Shown here piece by piece: positions 18,065-28,309 of a DNA stretch of 64,000 bases. A model generated the notes under the pieces. It had not been told where the DNA came from. It was given only the letters and a program-made list of their open reading frames with translations, and made no database searches. This DNA is from Paraburkholderia sejongensis (GTDB lineage: Bacteria > Pseudomonadota > Gammaproteobacteria > Burkholderiales > Burkholderiaceae), in NCBI RefSeq assembly GCF_020880815.1, contig NZ_JAJITD010000002.1:496001-560000 (forward strand), written 5' to 3'. Numbering within the stretch: the first letter of the stretch is position 1; each line of letters starts with the position of its first letter. The position numbers and the translations under genes are program-made.

Positions 18065-19816
18065 TCAAACCAGCGCGACCCGCTTCAACGCAGCCTGCAC
18101 CTCTTCCGGCTCGAACGAAGCGAGCACATCGGCGACCGGCTTCTCCAGCGTCTTCACATGCGAGCGCAGCACTTCCTGCTTGACCTCGAGCAACTGGCTC
18201 GGGTGCATCGAAAACTCGGTGAGGCCCATGCCGAGCAGCAGACGCGTCATCGCTGGATCGCCGGCCATCTCGCCGCACACCGATACCGGCACGCCCGCGC
18301 GCTTCGCCTCGCGCAACGTGAACGCGATCAGATGCAGCACCGCCGGATGCAGCGGATCGTAGAGATGCGCGACCGCGTTGTCCGCGCGATCGATCGCGAG
18401 CGTGTACTGGATCAGATCGTTGGTGCCGATCGACAGGAAGTCGAGCCGCTTCAAAAACAGCGGCAACGCGATCGCCGCGGCCGGAATCTCGATCATCGCG
18501 CCGATCTGCACGTTCGGGTCGTAGGCGATGCCCGCGTCGTCGAGCTGACGCTTCGCTTCGCGGATCAGATCGAGCGTCTGGTCGATTTCCTGCGCGTGCG
18601 CGAGCATCGGAATCAGTATCTTCACCTTGCCGAACGCCGACGCGCGCAAAATGGCGCGCAACTGCGTGAGGAACATCTGCGGCTCGGACAGGCTCCAGCG
18701 AATCGCCCGCAACCCCAGCGCGGGGTTCGCGGCGGTTTCATAGCCGTCGCCGCCGCCCATCGAATCGAGCGGCTTGTCGGCGCCGACGTCGATCGTGCGA
18801 ATCGTGACCGGCAAGCCGTTCATCAACTCGACCGCGCTGCGATACGCGCCGAACTGCTCCTCCTCCTCCGGCATCCGGTCCTTGTGATTCATGAACAGGA
18901 ACTCCGTCCGGAACAGGCCGACGCCGGTCGCACCGGATTCGATTGCCGCGCGCGCGTCTTCCGGCAACTCGATGTTCGCGCACAGTTCGATGCGCGTGCC
19001 GCACAGCGTTTGTGTCGGCGAGAATTTCAGGCGCTGCAGCTTGCGCTGCTCGAGCTCCTTCTCGCTTTGCCGGTACGAGTACTCTTCGAGCACAATCGGC
19101 GCCGGATCGACGATCACGATGCCGTGGTCGCCGTCGACAATGATCAGATCGTCCTGGCGAATCAGCGCGCTCGCATGCTGCACGCCGACCGCGGCCGGAA
19201 TGCCGAGACTGCGCGCAACGATCGCGGTATGCGAGGTGCGGCCGCCGAGATCGGTGACGAAGCCCTGGAAGGTCTGCGTCTTGAACTGCATCATGTCGGC
19301 CGGCGCGATGTCGTGCGCGACCACGATCATTTCGTCGCACGCGCCATGCACGCTGTCGACCAGATTCGACGCGCCCGCGAGCGCCTTCAGCACCCGTTCG
19401 ACGACCTGCTCGATATCGGCTTTGCGCTCGCGCAGATACTCGTCTTCGATATCGTCGAAATGGCGCGACAGCCGTTCGAGCTGCTCGGTGAGCGCCCATT
19501 CGACGTTGTAGCGGCGGGTGCGGATCAGGTCGATGGTCTCCTGCACGAGCATCGCGTCGTTCAGGATCATCGTATGGACGTCGATGAACGCGCCCATTTC
19601 GCTGGGCGCGTCGGCGGCGAGATCGGCGCGCAACGCGTTCAACTCTTCATGCACGCCTTGCTGGGCCGCGCGAAATCGCGCGACCTCCCCTTCGATCCGG
19701 GCTGGTTCGATCAGATAGTGGTCTACGTCGAGTGCTGCCGGGGCGATCAGATAGGCCCGCCCGATGGCGATACCGCGTGACACGGGAATTCCATGCAGCG
19801 TGAATGACACGCGCAC
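18065..19816 (-). CDS. ptsI: PTS enzyme I (phosphoenolpyruvate-protein phosphotransferase)
   Basis: Takes phosphate from PEP and passes it to HPr. The 583-residue length fits. The N-terminal domain contains the phosphohistidine site GGRTSHTAIVARSLGIPA, followed by the PEP-binding TIM barrel with GVGLFRTEFLFMN, RTIDVGADKPLDSMGGG and FLSIGTNDLIQYTLAIDRAD. It lies downstream of HPr and EIIA-Man on the same strand, but a strong terminator after ptsH and its own -10 box suggest separate transcription. No sugar permease is seen, so the chain is probably regulatory. Confidence 0.97.
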   Translation of the reverse strand: MRVSFTLHGIPVSRGIAIGRAYLIAPAALDVDHYLIEPARIEGEVARFRAAQQGVHEELNALRADLAADAPSEMGAFIDVHTMILNDAMLVQETIDLIRTRRYNVEWALTEQLERLSRHFDDIEDEYLRERKADIEQVVERVLKALAGASNLVDSVHGACDEMIVVAHDIAPADMMQFKTQTFQGFVTDLGGRTSHTAIVARSLGIPAAVGVQHASALIRQDDLIIVDGDHGIVIVDPAPIVLEEYSYRQSEKELEQRKLQRLKFSPTQTLCGTRIELCANIELPEDARAAIESGATGVGLFRTEFLFMNHKDRMPEEEEQFGAYRSAVELMNGLPVTIRTIDVGADKPLDSMGGGDGYETAANPALGLRAIRWSLSEPQMFLTQLRAILRASAFGKVKILIPMLAHAQEIDQTLDLIREAKRQLDDAGIAYDPNVQIGAMIEIPAAAIALPLFLKRLDFLSIGTNDLIQYTLAIDRADNAVAHLYDPLHPAVLHLIAFTLREAKRAGVPVSVCGEMAGDPAMTRLLLGMGLTEFSMHPSQLLEVKQEVLRSHVKTLEKPVADVLASFEPEEVQAALKRVALV

Positions 19817-19875
19817 CTCCTCTAGTTGTGTGATGCCGCGGCAAACCGCTGCAATGCTCTCAGACTGTACTGGGC

Positions 19876-19881
19876 ATTATA
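19876..19881 (-). promoter_or_regulatory. Putative -10 box of ptsI
   Basis: A consensus TATAAT on the minus strand (plus-strand ATTATA), about 60 bp upstream of the ptsI start, in a locally AT-rich stretch. The only TTGACA-like hexamer (CTGACA, 19909-19904) has an overlong 22-bp spacer, so the -35 is weak or absent. Besides this and the ptsH terminator, the 347-bp gap 19817-20163 shows nothing recognisable. Confidence 0.45.
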
Positions 19882-20103
19882 AATTCCGCGCCTTTTTGAA
19901 GTATGTCAGGGCTGTGTGCGGCGCAGCACGAATTGTCGTAATGGGCACCGTCGGATGCCCACTACATCGGGCGAGGCGCCTTTTTACGGGCAGGCTTTAA
20001 TTATTGAAAAATCGTCGGCCGTCCTACCTGCTTTTTCCCTTTCGCTTTTGCTTTCGTCCCGATTAGCCAGTCAACGTTTTTAATAATCTAATGCCGACGG
20101 CCG

Positions 20104-20129
20104 AAAAAAAACCGCGGCGAGGGCCGCGG
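20104..20129 (-). terminator. Intrinsic terminator after ptsH
   Basis: Seven-bp GC stem (20112-20118 with 20123-20129) and a 4-nt loop; on the minus strand it is followed by eight T residues. It starts 35 bp past the ptsH stop and splits ptsI from the EIIA-ptsH unit. Confidence 0.9.
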
Positions 20130-20163
20130 CTTTGTTCTGCCATTCGAATCGCACAGCGTGGCT

Positions 20164-20433
20164 TTATTGCCCCTCGCCGAATTTATCGGCGATCAGTTTC
20201 AGCAATGCGTCCATCGCGTCTTTTTCGTCGGCGCCTTCCGTTTCGATCAGCACCGTACTGCCGATGCCGGCGGCCAGCATCATCACGCCCATGATGCTCT
20301 TCGCGTTGATACGACGGCCATTGCGGCTCATCCAGATTTCCGACTGGTAGTTGCCCGCGAGTTGCGTCAACTTGGCCGACGCGCGCGCGTGCAGCCCCAG
20401 CTTGTTCACAATAGTCGTTTCCTGTTGCAGCAT
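20164..20433 (-). CDS. ptsH: Phosphocarrier protein HPr
   Basis: Small phosphocarrier, 89 residues, accepting phosphate from enzyme I at the His in NKLGLHARASAKLTQLA (about residue 15). The second conserved region, NAKSIMGVMMLAAGIGSTV, carries the Ser at the site targeted by HPr kinase in organisms that have it. The ATG (MLQQETTIVNKLG) matches the usual HPr N-terminus. It follows the EIIA-Man gene by 96 bp on the same strand. Confidence 0.97.
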   Translation of the reverse strand: MLQQETTIVNKLGLHARASAKLTQLAGNYQSEIWMSRNGRRINAKSIMGVMMLAAGIGSTVLIETEGADEKDAMDALLKLIADKFGEGQ

Positions 20434-20529
20434 GTGTTGGTCCGAAGCGCGGGTGAATGAAAGGGTGAAGGGAGAAACCGCCAACCAGTTGCCAGGCCTT
20501 TGAAGCGTCGCGTGCACAACCGCGCCGGC

Positions 20530-21057
20530 TTACAAGCCGGCCGCGTCCGTCTTCTGCGTCAGATCGGCCCCGGCCGGCAACGCCGGAATACAGTCGCCGG
20601 GCGCCGCGTCGGGCGGCAACGCCGGCAGGCAATCGTTCGAGCACGCTGGCGGCGCGACCGGTTCCGGGGTCGCCGGACCGATTGCGTGCACGCCCTTGGT
20701 CGCGCCGGCCAGCGCCTTGTCGACCAGCGTGTCGAGCGGGGTCGCGCGATAGCAGACCGCGCGCACCAGCATCGGCAGATTGACGCCGCACAGCACGCGC
20801 ACGTCGGGCCGCGTCGCGAGCCGCCCGGCTATATTCGCCGGGGTCGCGCCGAACATGTCGGTGAGCACCAGCGCGCCGTTTTCTTCCCTCAGCCGCGCGA
20901 CTTCCGAATCGGCGAACGCAACGACCTGCGCGGGATCGCAATCCGGCGACACGTCGATCACGCCGATCCGCGCCGGCAAGCCGCCATAAATGTGGGAAAT
21001 GCAATCGCGCAACGCGGTGGCGAACGGAGCGTGCGCAATGATCAGAATGCCTGCCAT
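20530..21057 (-). CDS. PTS EIIA component, mannose type
   Basis: EIIA-Man domain: MAGILIIAHAPFATALRDCI carries the predicted phosphohistidine (His9), and LVLTDMFGATPANIAGRLA is the family signature around residue 70. At 175 residues it is longer than a bare EIIA-Man domain; the extra C-terminal tail is Pro/Ala-rich with two near-repeats, NDCLPALPPDA and GDCIPALPAGA. No EIIB, EIIC or EIID gene is near, so the HPr-EIIA pair probably regulates rather than transports sugar. The ATG at 21055-21057 is clear. Confidence 0.92.
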   Translation of the reverse strand: MAGILIIAHAPFATALRDCISHIYGGLPARIGVIDVSPDCDPAQVVAFADSEVARLREENGALVLTDMFGATPANIAGRLATRPDVRVLCGVNLPMLVRAVCYRATPLDTLVDKALAGATKGVHAIGPATPEPVAPPACSNDCLPALPPDAAPGDCIPALPAGADLTQKTDAAGL

Positions 21058-21291
21058 GTCAGCCTTACAGCAAAAGAACGGCCCCAAATCGTCGACCGGG
21101 GTTAGCCCGGTTCGCCGGCGCCCCGCAGCGGCCGTGGCTTGCGAGGGCGGCAACACATCGGGGAGCGAGCGGTTCGGCGCGCCTGTCGGCGCGGGCGCTC
21201 GCGTTGCCCGTTGCTGGTCCGCGAGCCGCGCCAGTGTCGCCGGGGGCAAACGCTAAAGCTGCCGGACGACGCCTCGCGCGGGCGAGCGGGC

Positions 21292-21297
21292 ATTGTA
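21292..21297 (-). promoter_or_regulatory. Possible -10 box upstream of the EIIA-ptsH unit
   Basis: Minus-strand TACAAT in the 349-bp gene-free stretch 21058-21406, giving a leader of about 230 nt before the EIIA gene. No good -35 hexamer is visible. The rest of the stretch is GC-rich with nothing I can identify. Confidence 0.3.
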
Positions 21298-21406
21298 TCA
21301 GGCTCATTTTCGCGCCGAATCCCGTCGGCTGCCCGCAGCGGATCTGCTTCGTAAATGGGGGGCGCGGCCGCGCCTTCAAGCCGGCCGCGCCGCGCCTGCC
21401 GGCTGG

Positions 21407-22363
21407 TCAGGCGGCCGCGCGCTCCAGCGCGTCGATGAACATCGCGGCGACGTCGAAGCCGGTCTGATCCATGATTTCGCGGAAGCAGGTCGGGCTTGTC
21501 ACGTTGACTTCGGTGAGCCAGTCGCCGATCGCATCGAGTCCGACCAGCAGCAAGCCGCGCGCCGCGAGCACCGGCGCGAGCGTATCGGCGATCCGCCGAT
21601 CCTGGTCGCTGAGCGGACGCGCGACCCCGAGGCCACCGGCCGCGAGATTGCCGCGCACCTCATTGCCCTGAGGAATCCGCGCGAGCGAATACGGCACCGG
21701 CTCGCCGCCGATCAGCAAAATACGCTTGTCGCCGTCCTTGATGTCGGGGATGAATTTCTGCGCCATCACCGAACGCGCGCCGTCATGGCTCAGCATTTCG
21801 ATGATCGCGCCGAGGTTCATGCCGTCCGCCTTCACGCGGAACACGCCCATCCCGCCCATCCCGTCGAGCGGCTTCAGGATCACGTCCCCATGCTGCTCGT
21901 GGAACGCGCGCAGACGCGCCGGGTCGCGGGTGACCAGCGTCGGCGCGACGAACTGCGCGAACTCGCCGATCGCGAGCTTTTCGGAATGGTCGCGAATCGC
22001 CTGTGGCTTGTTGAAGATGCGCGCGCCGCTGCGTTCGGCCAGCTCCAGCAGCCACGTCGACGTCACGTACTCCATATCGAACGGCGGGTCCTTGCGCATC
22101 AACACCGCGCCGAAGCTCTTCAGCGAACGCGGCGCGAACGGATCGGGTGCATACCACACCTCGCGATGCAGATCGGTGGTGTCGCCGGTGATATCGATAC
22201 GCTGCACGTTCGCCTCGACGTCGCCGCCGGTCCACGCGAGCTGCTTCGGCTCGCACGTGTACACCGTGTGCCCGCGCCGCGCCGCTTCGGCCATCATCGA
22301 ATAGGTCGAATCCTTGTAGATCTTGAACTGGCTGAGCGGATCGGCGATGAAAAGAATGTCCAT
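21407..22363 (-). CDS. gshB: Glutathione synthetase
   Basis: ATP-grasp enzyme joining gamma-glutamylcysteine and glycine; 318 residues, as usual. The N-terminus MDILFIADPLSQFKIYKDST is diagnostic, the ATP-grasp loop is ILKPLDGMGGMGVFRV, and the C-terminal catalytic region is LTEVNVTSPTCFREI. The start at CAT 22361-22363 precedes the conserved N-terminus. It follows gshA by 101 bp on the same strand, so the two glutathione steps are paired. Confidence 0.97.
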   Translation of the reverse strand: MDILFIADPLSQFKIYKDSTYSMMAEAARRGHTVYTCEPKQLAWTGGDVEANVQRIDITGDTTDLHREVWYAPDPFAPRSLKSFGAVLMRKDPPFDMEYVTSTWLLELAERSGARIFNKPQAIRDHSEKLAIGEFAQFVAPTLVTRDPARLRAFHEQHGDVILKPLDGMGGMGVFRVKADGMNLGAIIEMLSHDGARSVMAQKFIPDIKDGDKRILLIGGEPVPYSLARIPQGNEVRGNLAAGGLGVARPLSDQDRRIADTLAPVLAARGLLLVGLDAIGDWLTEVNVTSPTCFREIMDQTGFDVAAMFIDALERAAA

Positions 22364-22464
22364 GAAAGTCCCGGTGCGCCCTGCTGGGCTTGGCATTATT
22401 CGTCAATGAGTCGGCGCGGACAGCGCCGGCGGCACGCTCGCCGCCGGCCCGCGCGCGGGGTGGC

Positions 22465-23754
22465 TTAGACCTGGATCGCTTCGGGATCGGTCTTTTCGAG
22501 TTCGACCGACGCGGCCAGCAGCCCGAGCCGCGCGACCACGCCGTACATGTAGAAGCGGTTCGGCGGCGCCGCGCCGGGCTTCGCGTGCGCATCGGGTAGC
22601 GCGGTGTGCTCGAAGCCGAGCGGCACGAAGTGCATGCCCGGCGCGTTCAGGTTCTGGTCGCGCTCGCGGCTGCCGTGCACGCGGTAGAAACCGCCCACCA
22701 CATAGCGGTCGATCATGTAGACGACCGGTTCGGCCACTTCCTCGCCGACCCGCTCGAACGTGTACACGCCTTCCTGCACGATCACGTCGTGCACTTCGAG
22801 ACCGTCCTTGGTGGCCGCCATGCGCGCGCGTTCGCGCTTGGTCAGCGCGGCCACTTCCGACGCGTCGTGCACGGTCATCACGCCCATCCCGTAGGTGCCG
22901 GCGTCCGACTTGATCACCACGTACGGCTTCTCGGAGATCCCGTACTCGCGGTACTTGCGGGCGATCTTCTTGAGCACGCCGTCGATCGCGTCGGACAGCG
23001 CTTCCTCGCCGGTGCGCTCCTGGAAGTCCACGCCTTCGACGTGCGCGAAGTACGGATTGATCATCCACGGATCGATCTCGACCATCTTCGCGAACTTCTT
23101 CGCGACATCGTCATAGCACGAGAAATGGGTCGATTTACGCCGCACCGCCCAGCCGGCATGCAGCGGCGGCAGCAGATACTGCTCGTGGAGATTTTCGAGC
23201 ACCGGCGGAATGCCGCCCGAGAGATCGTTGTTCAGCAGGATCGAGCACGGATCGAAATTCTTCAGACCAAGGCGCCGCTGCGAACGCTCGAGCGGTTCGA
23301 GCACAAGCTTCTGGCCGTCGGACAACGCGATCGTGACCGGACCGTTGATCGATTCGTCGAGCGTGCCGAAGCGCACGTTCAGACCCGCCTGGCGCATGAT
23401 CGACGCGAGCCGGGCGACGTTTTCGAGGTAGAACGCGTTGCGCGTGTGCCGCTCCGGAATCACCAGCAGATTCTTCGCATCCGGGCAGATCTTTTCGATC
23501 GATGCCATCGCGGCCTGCACCGCGAGCGGCAGCACTTCCTGCGGCAGATTATTGAAAGCGCCGGGAAACAGATTGGTGTCGACCGGCGCGAGCTTGAAGC
23601 CCGCGTTACGCAGATCGACCGAACAATAGAACGGCGGCGTGTGCTCCTGCCATTCGAGCCGGAACCAACGTTCGATAGCGGGCGTGGCGTCGAGGATCTT
23701 CCGCTCGAGATCGAGCAGCGGGCCGTTTAACGCCGTAACTAGGTGCGGAACCAT
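22465..23754 (-). CDS. gshA: Glutamate-cysteine ligase (GshA, proteobacterial Pfam GshA type)
   Basis: First step of glutathione synthesis. The 429-residue protein belongs to the GshA family found in Betaproteobacteria, distinct from the enterobacterial enzyme. Characteristic stretches are FRLEWQEHTPPFYCSVDLRN, VIPERHTRNAFYLENVARL, VVIKSDAGTYGMGVMTVHD and NRFYMYGVVARLGLLAASVE. It is directly upstream of gshB. The ATG at 23752-23754 (MVPHLVTALNGPL) is the natural family start. Confidence 0.94.
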   Translation of the reverse strand: MVPHLVTALNGPLLDLERKILDATPAIERWFRLEWQEHTPPFYCSVDLRNAGFKLAPVDTNLFPGAFNNLPQEVLPLAVQAAMASIEKICPDAKNLLVIPERHTRNAFYLENVARLASIMRQAGLNVRFGTLDESINGPVTIALSDGQKLVLEPLERSQRRLGLKNFDPCSILLNNDLSGGIPPVLENLHEQYLLPPLHAGWAVRRKSTHFSCYDDVAKKFAKMVEIDPWMINPYFAHVEGVDFQERTGEEALSDAIDGVLKKIARKYREYGISEKPYVVIKSDAGTYGMGVMTVHDASEVAALTKRERARMAATKDGLEVHDVIVQEGVYTFERVGEEVAEPVVYMIDRYVVGGFYRVHGSRERDQNLNAPGMHFVPLGFEHTALPDAHAKPGAAPPNRFYMYGVVARLGLLAASVELEKTDPEAIQV

Positions 23755-23903
23755 TGATCACTCGCAGACTGGAGAAAAAAGATTGTAGAGCAAATGCTTT
23801 GCCCATTTGGGGACGGTTTCTCCGTACGCAAGCAGACTCGAAATGCTTTTCCCTATCACGATGATAGGCGGGGAAAACTGCCGTTTCCATCCGGATCAGC
23901 AAG

Positions 23904-23928
23904 AAAAAAGCCCGCCATGAAGGCGGGC
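23904..23928 (-). terminator. Intrinsic terminator after amtB
   Basis: GCCCGCC (23910-23916) pairs with GGCGGGC (23922-23928) around a 5-nt loop; read on the minus strand it is followed by six T residues. It lies 77-101 bp past the amtB stop. Confidence 0.88.
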
Positions 23929-24004
23929 AAATCGCTGCGCTTAACCTAACCGGTCGAATCTTCGAGTGTCGATTCCGTGACTTCCGTGACTTCCTTGGTT
24001 TCCG

Positions 24005-25498
24005 TTATTCGACGCGCTCGCCATGCAGGCTGACGTCGAGACCTTCGCGCTCTTCTTCCTGAGTCACGCGGATACCCATCACCATGTCGATGACCTTCAG
24101 CAGCACGAAGCTGACCACGCCGCTGTAGATCAGCGTCGTCACCACGCCCTTGGCCTGCAGCAGCACGCTGCCGTCCGCGCCGCCGATGTCCTTGACCGCG
24201 AACACGCCGGTCAGCAGCGCGCCGATGATGCCGCCGATGCCGTGCACGCCGAACGCGTCGAGCGAGTCGTCGTAGCCGAACTTGTGCTTGAGCCAGGTGG
24301 CCGCCCAGAAGCACACCACCCCGGCGACCACGCCGATCACCAGCGCGCCGAGCGTACCGACGAAGCCCGAAGCCGGCGTCACCGCGACCAGACCTGCCAC
24401 CGCACCGGACACGATGCCGAGCACCGACGGCTTACCCTTGGTCGCCCATTCGGCGAACATCCAGCCGAGCGCCGCCGCGGCGGTCGCCACCTGGGTCGCG
24501 AACATCGCGAAGCCGGCACGACCGTCTGCCGCCACCGCCGAACCCGCGTTGAAGCCGAACCAGCCGACCCACAGCATCGACGCACCGATCAGCGTGAGCG
24601 TCAGGTTGTGCGGCGCCATCGCTTCGCGGCCGTAGCCGATCCGCTTGCCGAGCACCAGACAGCAGACCAGACCGGCGATACCGGCGTTGATGTGCACCAC
24701 CGTGCCGCCCGCGAAGTCGAGGATGCCCGCGCTAGCCAGCCAGCCGCTCGGCTCCCACACCATGTGCGCGATCGGCGCATAGACGATGATCGACCACAGC
24801 GACATGAACACCAGCATCGCCGAGAACTTCATCCGGTCGGCGAACGCACCGGTGATCAGCGCCGGCGTGATGATCGCGAAGGTCATCTGATAGACGAAGT
24901 AGACGGTTTCAGGAATCGTCGGCGCGAGGTGGCTGACAGTCAGTGTGACGCCCTTGTCGCCCTTGATGTAGTTCATCCCCGCCATGAACACCCGCGAGAA
25001 GCCGCCGATGAACGGGCTGCCCGGCGTGAACGCGAGGCTGTAGCCGATCACGGTCCAGATGATGGTCACGACGCAGGTGATCGCGAAGCTTTGCATCAGC
25101 GTCGCCAGCACGTTCTTCTTGCGGACCATGCCGCCGTAGAACAGCGCGAGGCCCGGAATCGTCATGAACAGCACGAGCGCGGTGGAGGTCAGCATCCACG
25201 CGGTATCGCCGGAATTGATCTTCGACGAGTCGACCGAGAACGGCGCGGTCGGGGTGGCGGGGGCGGCGTCCGAGGCGCCCGCCGGTGCGCTTGCCGCCGC
25301 GGCGGCGGAAGCGTCGGCGGCCGGCGCGGAAGCAGCCGGCGCGGCGACCGCGGCCGACGCATCCGGGGCGGGCGCGCTGGCGCTCGTGTCGGGTGCCGAG
25401 GCGGCGGCGGGCGCGGACGCGTCGTCCGCGAGGGCGGCGCCGACACCGCCCGCGAGCAGCGAGCCGGCCATCAGCAGGGACATCAAAAGTTTGCGCAT
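24005..25498 (-). CDS. amtB: Ammonium transporter
   Basis: Trimeric inner-membrane ammonium channel of the Amt/Rh family, 497 residues. After a signal peptide (1-24, ending GAALADD) there is a low-complexity Ala/Ser/Pro/Asp linker (about 25-87) that is unusually long, then the channel with 11 helices. Motifs include DTAWMLTSTALVLFMTIPGL, LDFAGGTVVHINAGIAGLVC and DDSLDAFGVHGIGGIIGALL (pore and twin-His regions). It lies 57 bp after glnK, the usual pair in which GlnK blocks the channel under nitrogen sufficiency. Confidence 0.96.
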   Translation of the reverse strand: MRKLLMSLLMAGSLLAGGVGAALADDASAPAAASAPDTSASAPAPDASAAVAAPAASAPAADASAAAAASAPAGASDAAPATPTAPFSVDSSKINSGDTAWMLTSTALVLFMTIPGLALFYGGMVRKKNVLATLMQSFAITCVVTIIWTVIGYSLAFTPGSPFIGGFSRVFMAGMNYIKGDKGVTLTVSHLAPTIPETVYFVYQMTFAIITPALITGAFADRMKFSAMLVFMSLWSIIVYAPIAHMVWEPSGWLASAGILDFAGGTVVHINAGIAGLVCCLVLGKRIGYGREAMAPHNLTLTLIGASMLWVGWFGFNAGSAVAADGRAGFAMFATQVATAAAALGWMFAEWATKGKPSVLGIVSGAVAGLVAVTPASGFVGTLGALVIGVVAGVVCFWAATWLKHKFGYDDSLDAFGVHGIGGIIGALLTGVFAVKDIGGADGSVLLQAKGVVTTLIYSGVVSFVLLKVIDMVMGIRVTQEEEREGLDVSLHGERVE

Positions 25499-25555
25499 CT
25501 TGGTTTTCCTCTTATCGCTATCTATGTCGCTTATCCGTGTCGCGAGGGTTAGGGC

Positions 25556-26545
<990 letters not shown>

Positions 26546-26649
26546 TCACGCTGCGCAGCGCCGCACCTCACCGGCAAGCGAGCCGTGACGTCATCAGCGT
26601 TTCAGGGGCTTCGCGCTCGCCACGAGCGCACCGTCCGACGGGAGAAAAC

Positions 26650-28281
26650 ATGTCGCTTGCCGTGGTGCGCAGTCGCGCGCCGGCCGCTGGCCGGGCGCCC
26701 GAAGTCACCGTCGAGGTTCACCTCGCCAACGGACTACCGTCCTTTTCGATAGTCGGCCTGCCCGATCTGGAAGTACGCGAAAGCCGCGAGCGCGTGCGCG
26801 CGGCGCTGCAGAACTGCGGCTTCGACTTTCCGGTGCGACGCATCACCGTCAACCTCGCTCCCGCCGATCTCCCCAAAGAATCGGGCCGCTTCGATCTGCC
26901 GATCGCGCTTGGCATCCTCGCCGCGAGCGGGCAGATTCCGGCCGAGTCGCTATTGCGCCGCGAGTTTGCCGGCGAGTTGTCGCTGACCGGCGCGCTGCGG
27001 CCGATGCGCGGCGCGTTCGCGATGGCATGCGGCACTGCGCGTGGCGCCGCGGCCGGGGATAGTGACGCCGAGCAGCCGTGTTCCACCGATGCGTTAGCCG
27101 CGCTGCCGGCTGCGCGTAACGCCGCAGCGGCGGAAACTTCCCGTAATGCCCCCGCTCCCGCCCCACAGCTCTACCTGCCAGCGGCAAGCGCGGCCGAAGC
27201 GGCGCTGGTGCCGGGCGTCGATGTCTACGGCGCCGCCGATCTCCCGTCGCTCTGCGCTCATCTGGCCGGCGCGCCGGACGCTGGCCTGCGCCCGGTCGCG
27301 GCGCCCGTGCTCGACGCGCACGGCGCGGCGCCGGTGCCCGACATGGCGGACGTGATCGGCCAACGCGCGGGGCGGCGCGCGCTCGAAGTCGCCGCGGCCG
27401 GCGGTCATCACGTGTTGCTGATCGGCCCGCCCGGCGCCGGCAAGTCGATGCTCGCGGCGCGCCTGCCCAGCCTGCTGCCGCCGATGACCGACGACGAAGC
27501 GTTGGACTCCGCCGCGCTGCTGTCCGCGAGCCGCCTCGGGTTCAAGCCGTCGCAGTGGCGTCAGCGGCCGTTTCGCGCGCCGCATCACTCGTCGAGCGCG
27601 GCCGCGCTGGTCGGCGGACGCAATCCGCCGCAGCCCGGCGAGATCACGCTCGCGCATCTGGGCGTGCTGTTTCTGGACGAATTGCCGGAGTTCGACCGGG
27701 TCGTGCTCGAAACGCTGCGCGAGCCGCTCGAAGCCGGCCGCATCACGATCTCGCGGGCCGCGCAACAAACGGACTTTCCGGCCGCGTGCCAGCTGATTGC
27801 CGCGATGAATCCGTGCCCGTGCGGCTGGCGCGGCGACCCGGGCGGCCGCTGTCGCTGCACACCGGAGCTGGCGACGCGTTATCTGCGCAAACTGTCCGGG
27901 CCGCTGCTCGACCGCATCGATATTCAGCTCGAAATTCCGGCGCTGACGCCCGCCGAGCTGAGCGCGCGCGCCGCCAGCGCGGGCGAAGCGAGCGCGACGA
28001 TCGCGGCGCGTGTGAGCGTCGCGCGCGCTCGCCAACTGGCCCGGCAGGGCAAAACCAATCGAGAACTGAACGGGCGGGAGGTGGACGAAGCGTGCCGTCC
28101 CGATGCGGCCGGCGAAGCGCTGCTGCGTGAAGCGGGCGAGCGCTTCGGCTGGTCGGCGCGCGCTTATTACCGGGTGCTGAAGGTCGCCCGCACCATTGCG
28201 GACCTCGCCGGCACCGCGATGCCGAGCGCCGCGCAGATCGCCGAAGCGATTCAGTACCGGCGCGCTTTTGGCTCGTTATGA
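26650..28281 (+). CDS. YifB/ComM family AAA+ magnesium-chelatase-like ATPase
   Basis: ComM-type helicases promote branch migration during natural transformation. The 543-residue protein has the N-terminal Lon-protease-like fold (VEVHLANGLPSFSIVGLPDL), Walker A LLIGPPGAGKSMLAARLPSL, Walker B VLFLDELPEFDRVVLETLRE, the Cys cluster NPCPCGWRGDPGGRCRC and a C-terminal Mg-chelatase domain. Residues about 131-180 form a low-complexity Ala-rich insertion between the N-terminal domain and the AAA module. Together with comF in this window it hints at a competence gene set. Confidence 0.93.
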   Translation: MSLAVVRSRAPAAGRAPEVTVEVHLANGLPSFSIVGLPDLEVRESRERVRAALQNCGFDFPVRRITVNLAPADLPKESGRFDLPIALGILAASGQIPAESLLRREFAGELSLTGALRPMRGAFAMACGTARGAAAGDSDAEQPCSTDALAALPAARNAAAAETSRNAPAPAPQLYLPAASAAEAALVPGVDVYGAADLPSLCAHLAGAPDAGLRPVAAPVLDAHGAAPVPDMADVIGQRAGRRALEVAAAGGHHVLLIGPPGAGKSMLAARLPSLLPPMTDDEALDSAALLSASRLGFKPSQWRQRPFRAPHHSSSAAALVGGRNPPQPGEITLAHLGVLFLDELPEFDRVVLETLREPLEAGRITISRAAQQTDFPAACQLIAAMNPCPCGWRGDPGGRCRCTPELATRYLRKLSGPLLDRIDIQLEIPALTPAELSARAASAGEASATIAARVSVARARQLARQGKTNRELNGREVDEACRPDAAGEALLREAGERFGWSARAYYRVLKVARTIADLAGTAMPSAAQIAEAIQYRRAFGSL

Positions 28282-28309
28282 AAAGAAAAATCTACTGTCA
28301 AGACTTGAC

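Noticed and set aside
17963..19780. A 605-residue plus-strand open frame across ptsI
   Set aside because: Fully antisense to ptsI, which has all enzyme I motifs; composition (Arg, His, Gln) is typical of a shadow frame.
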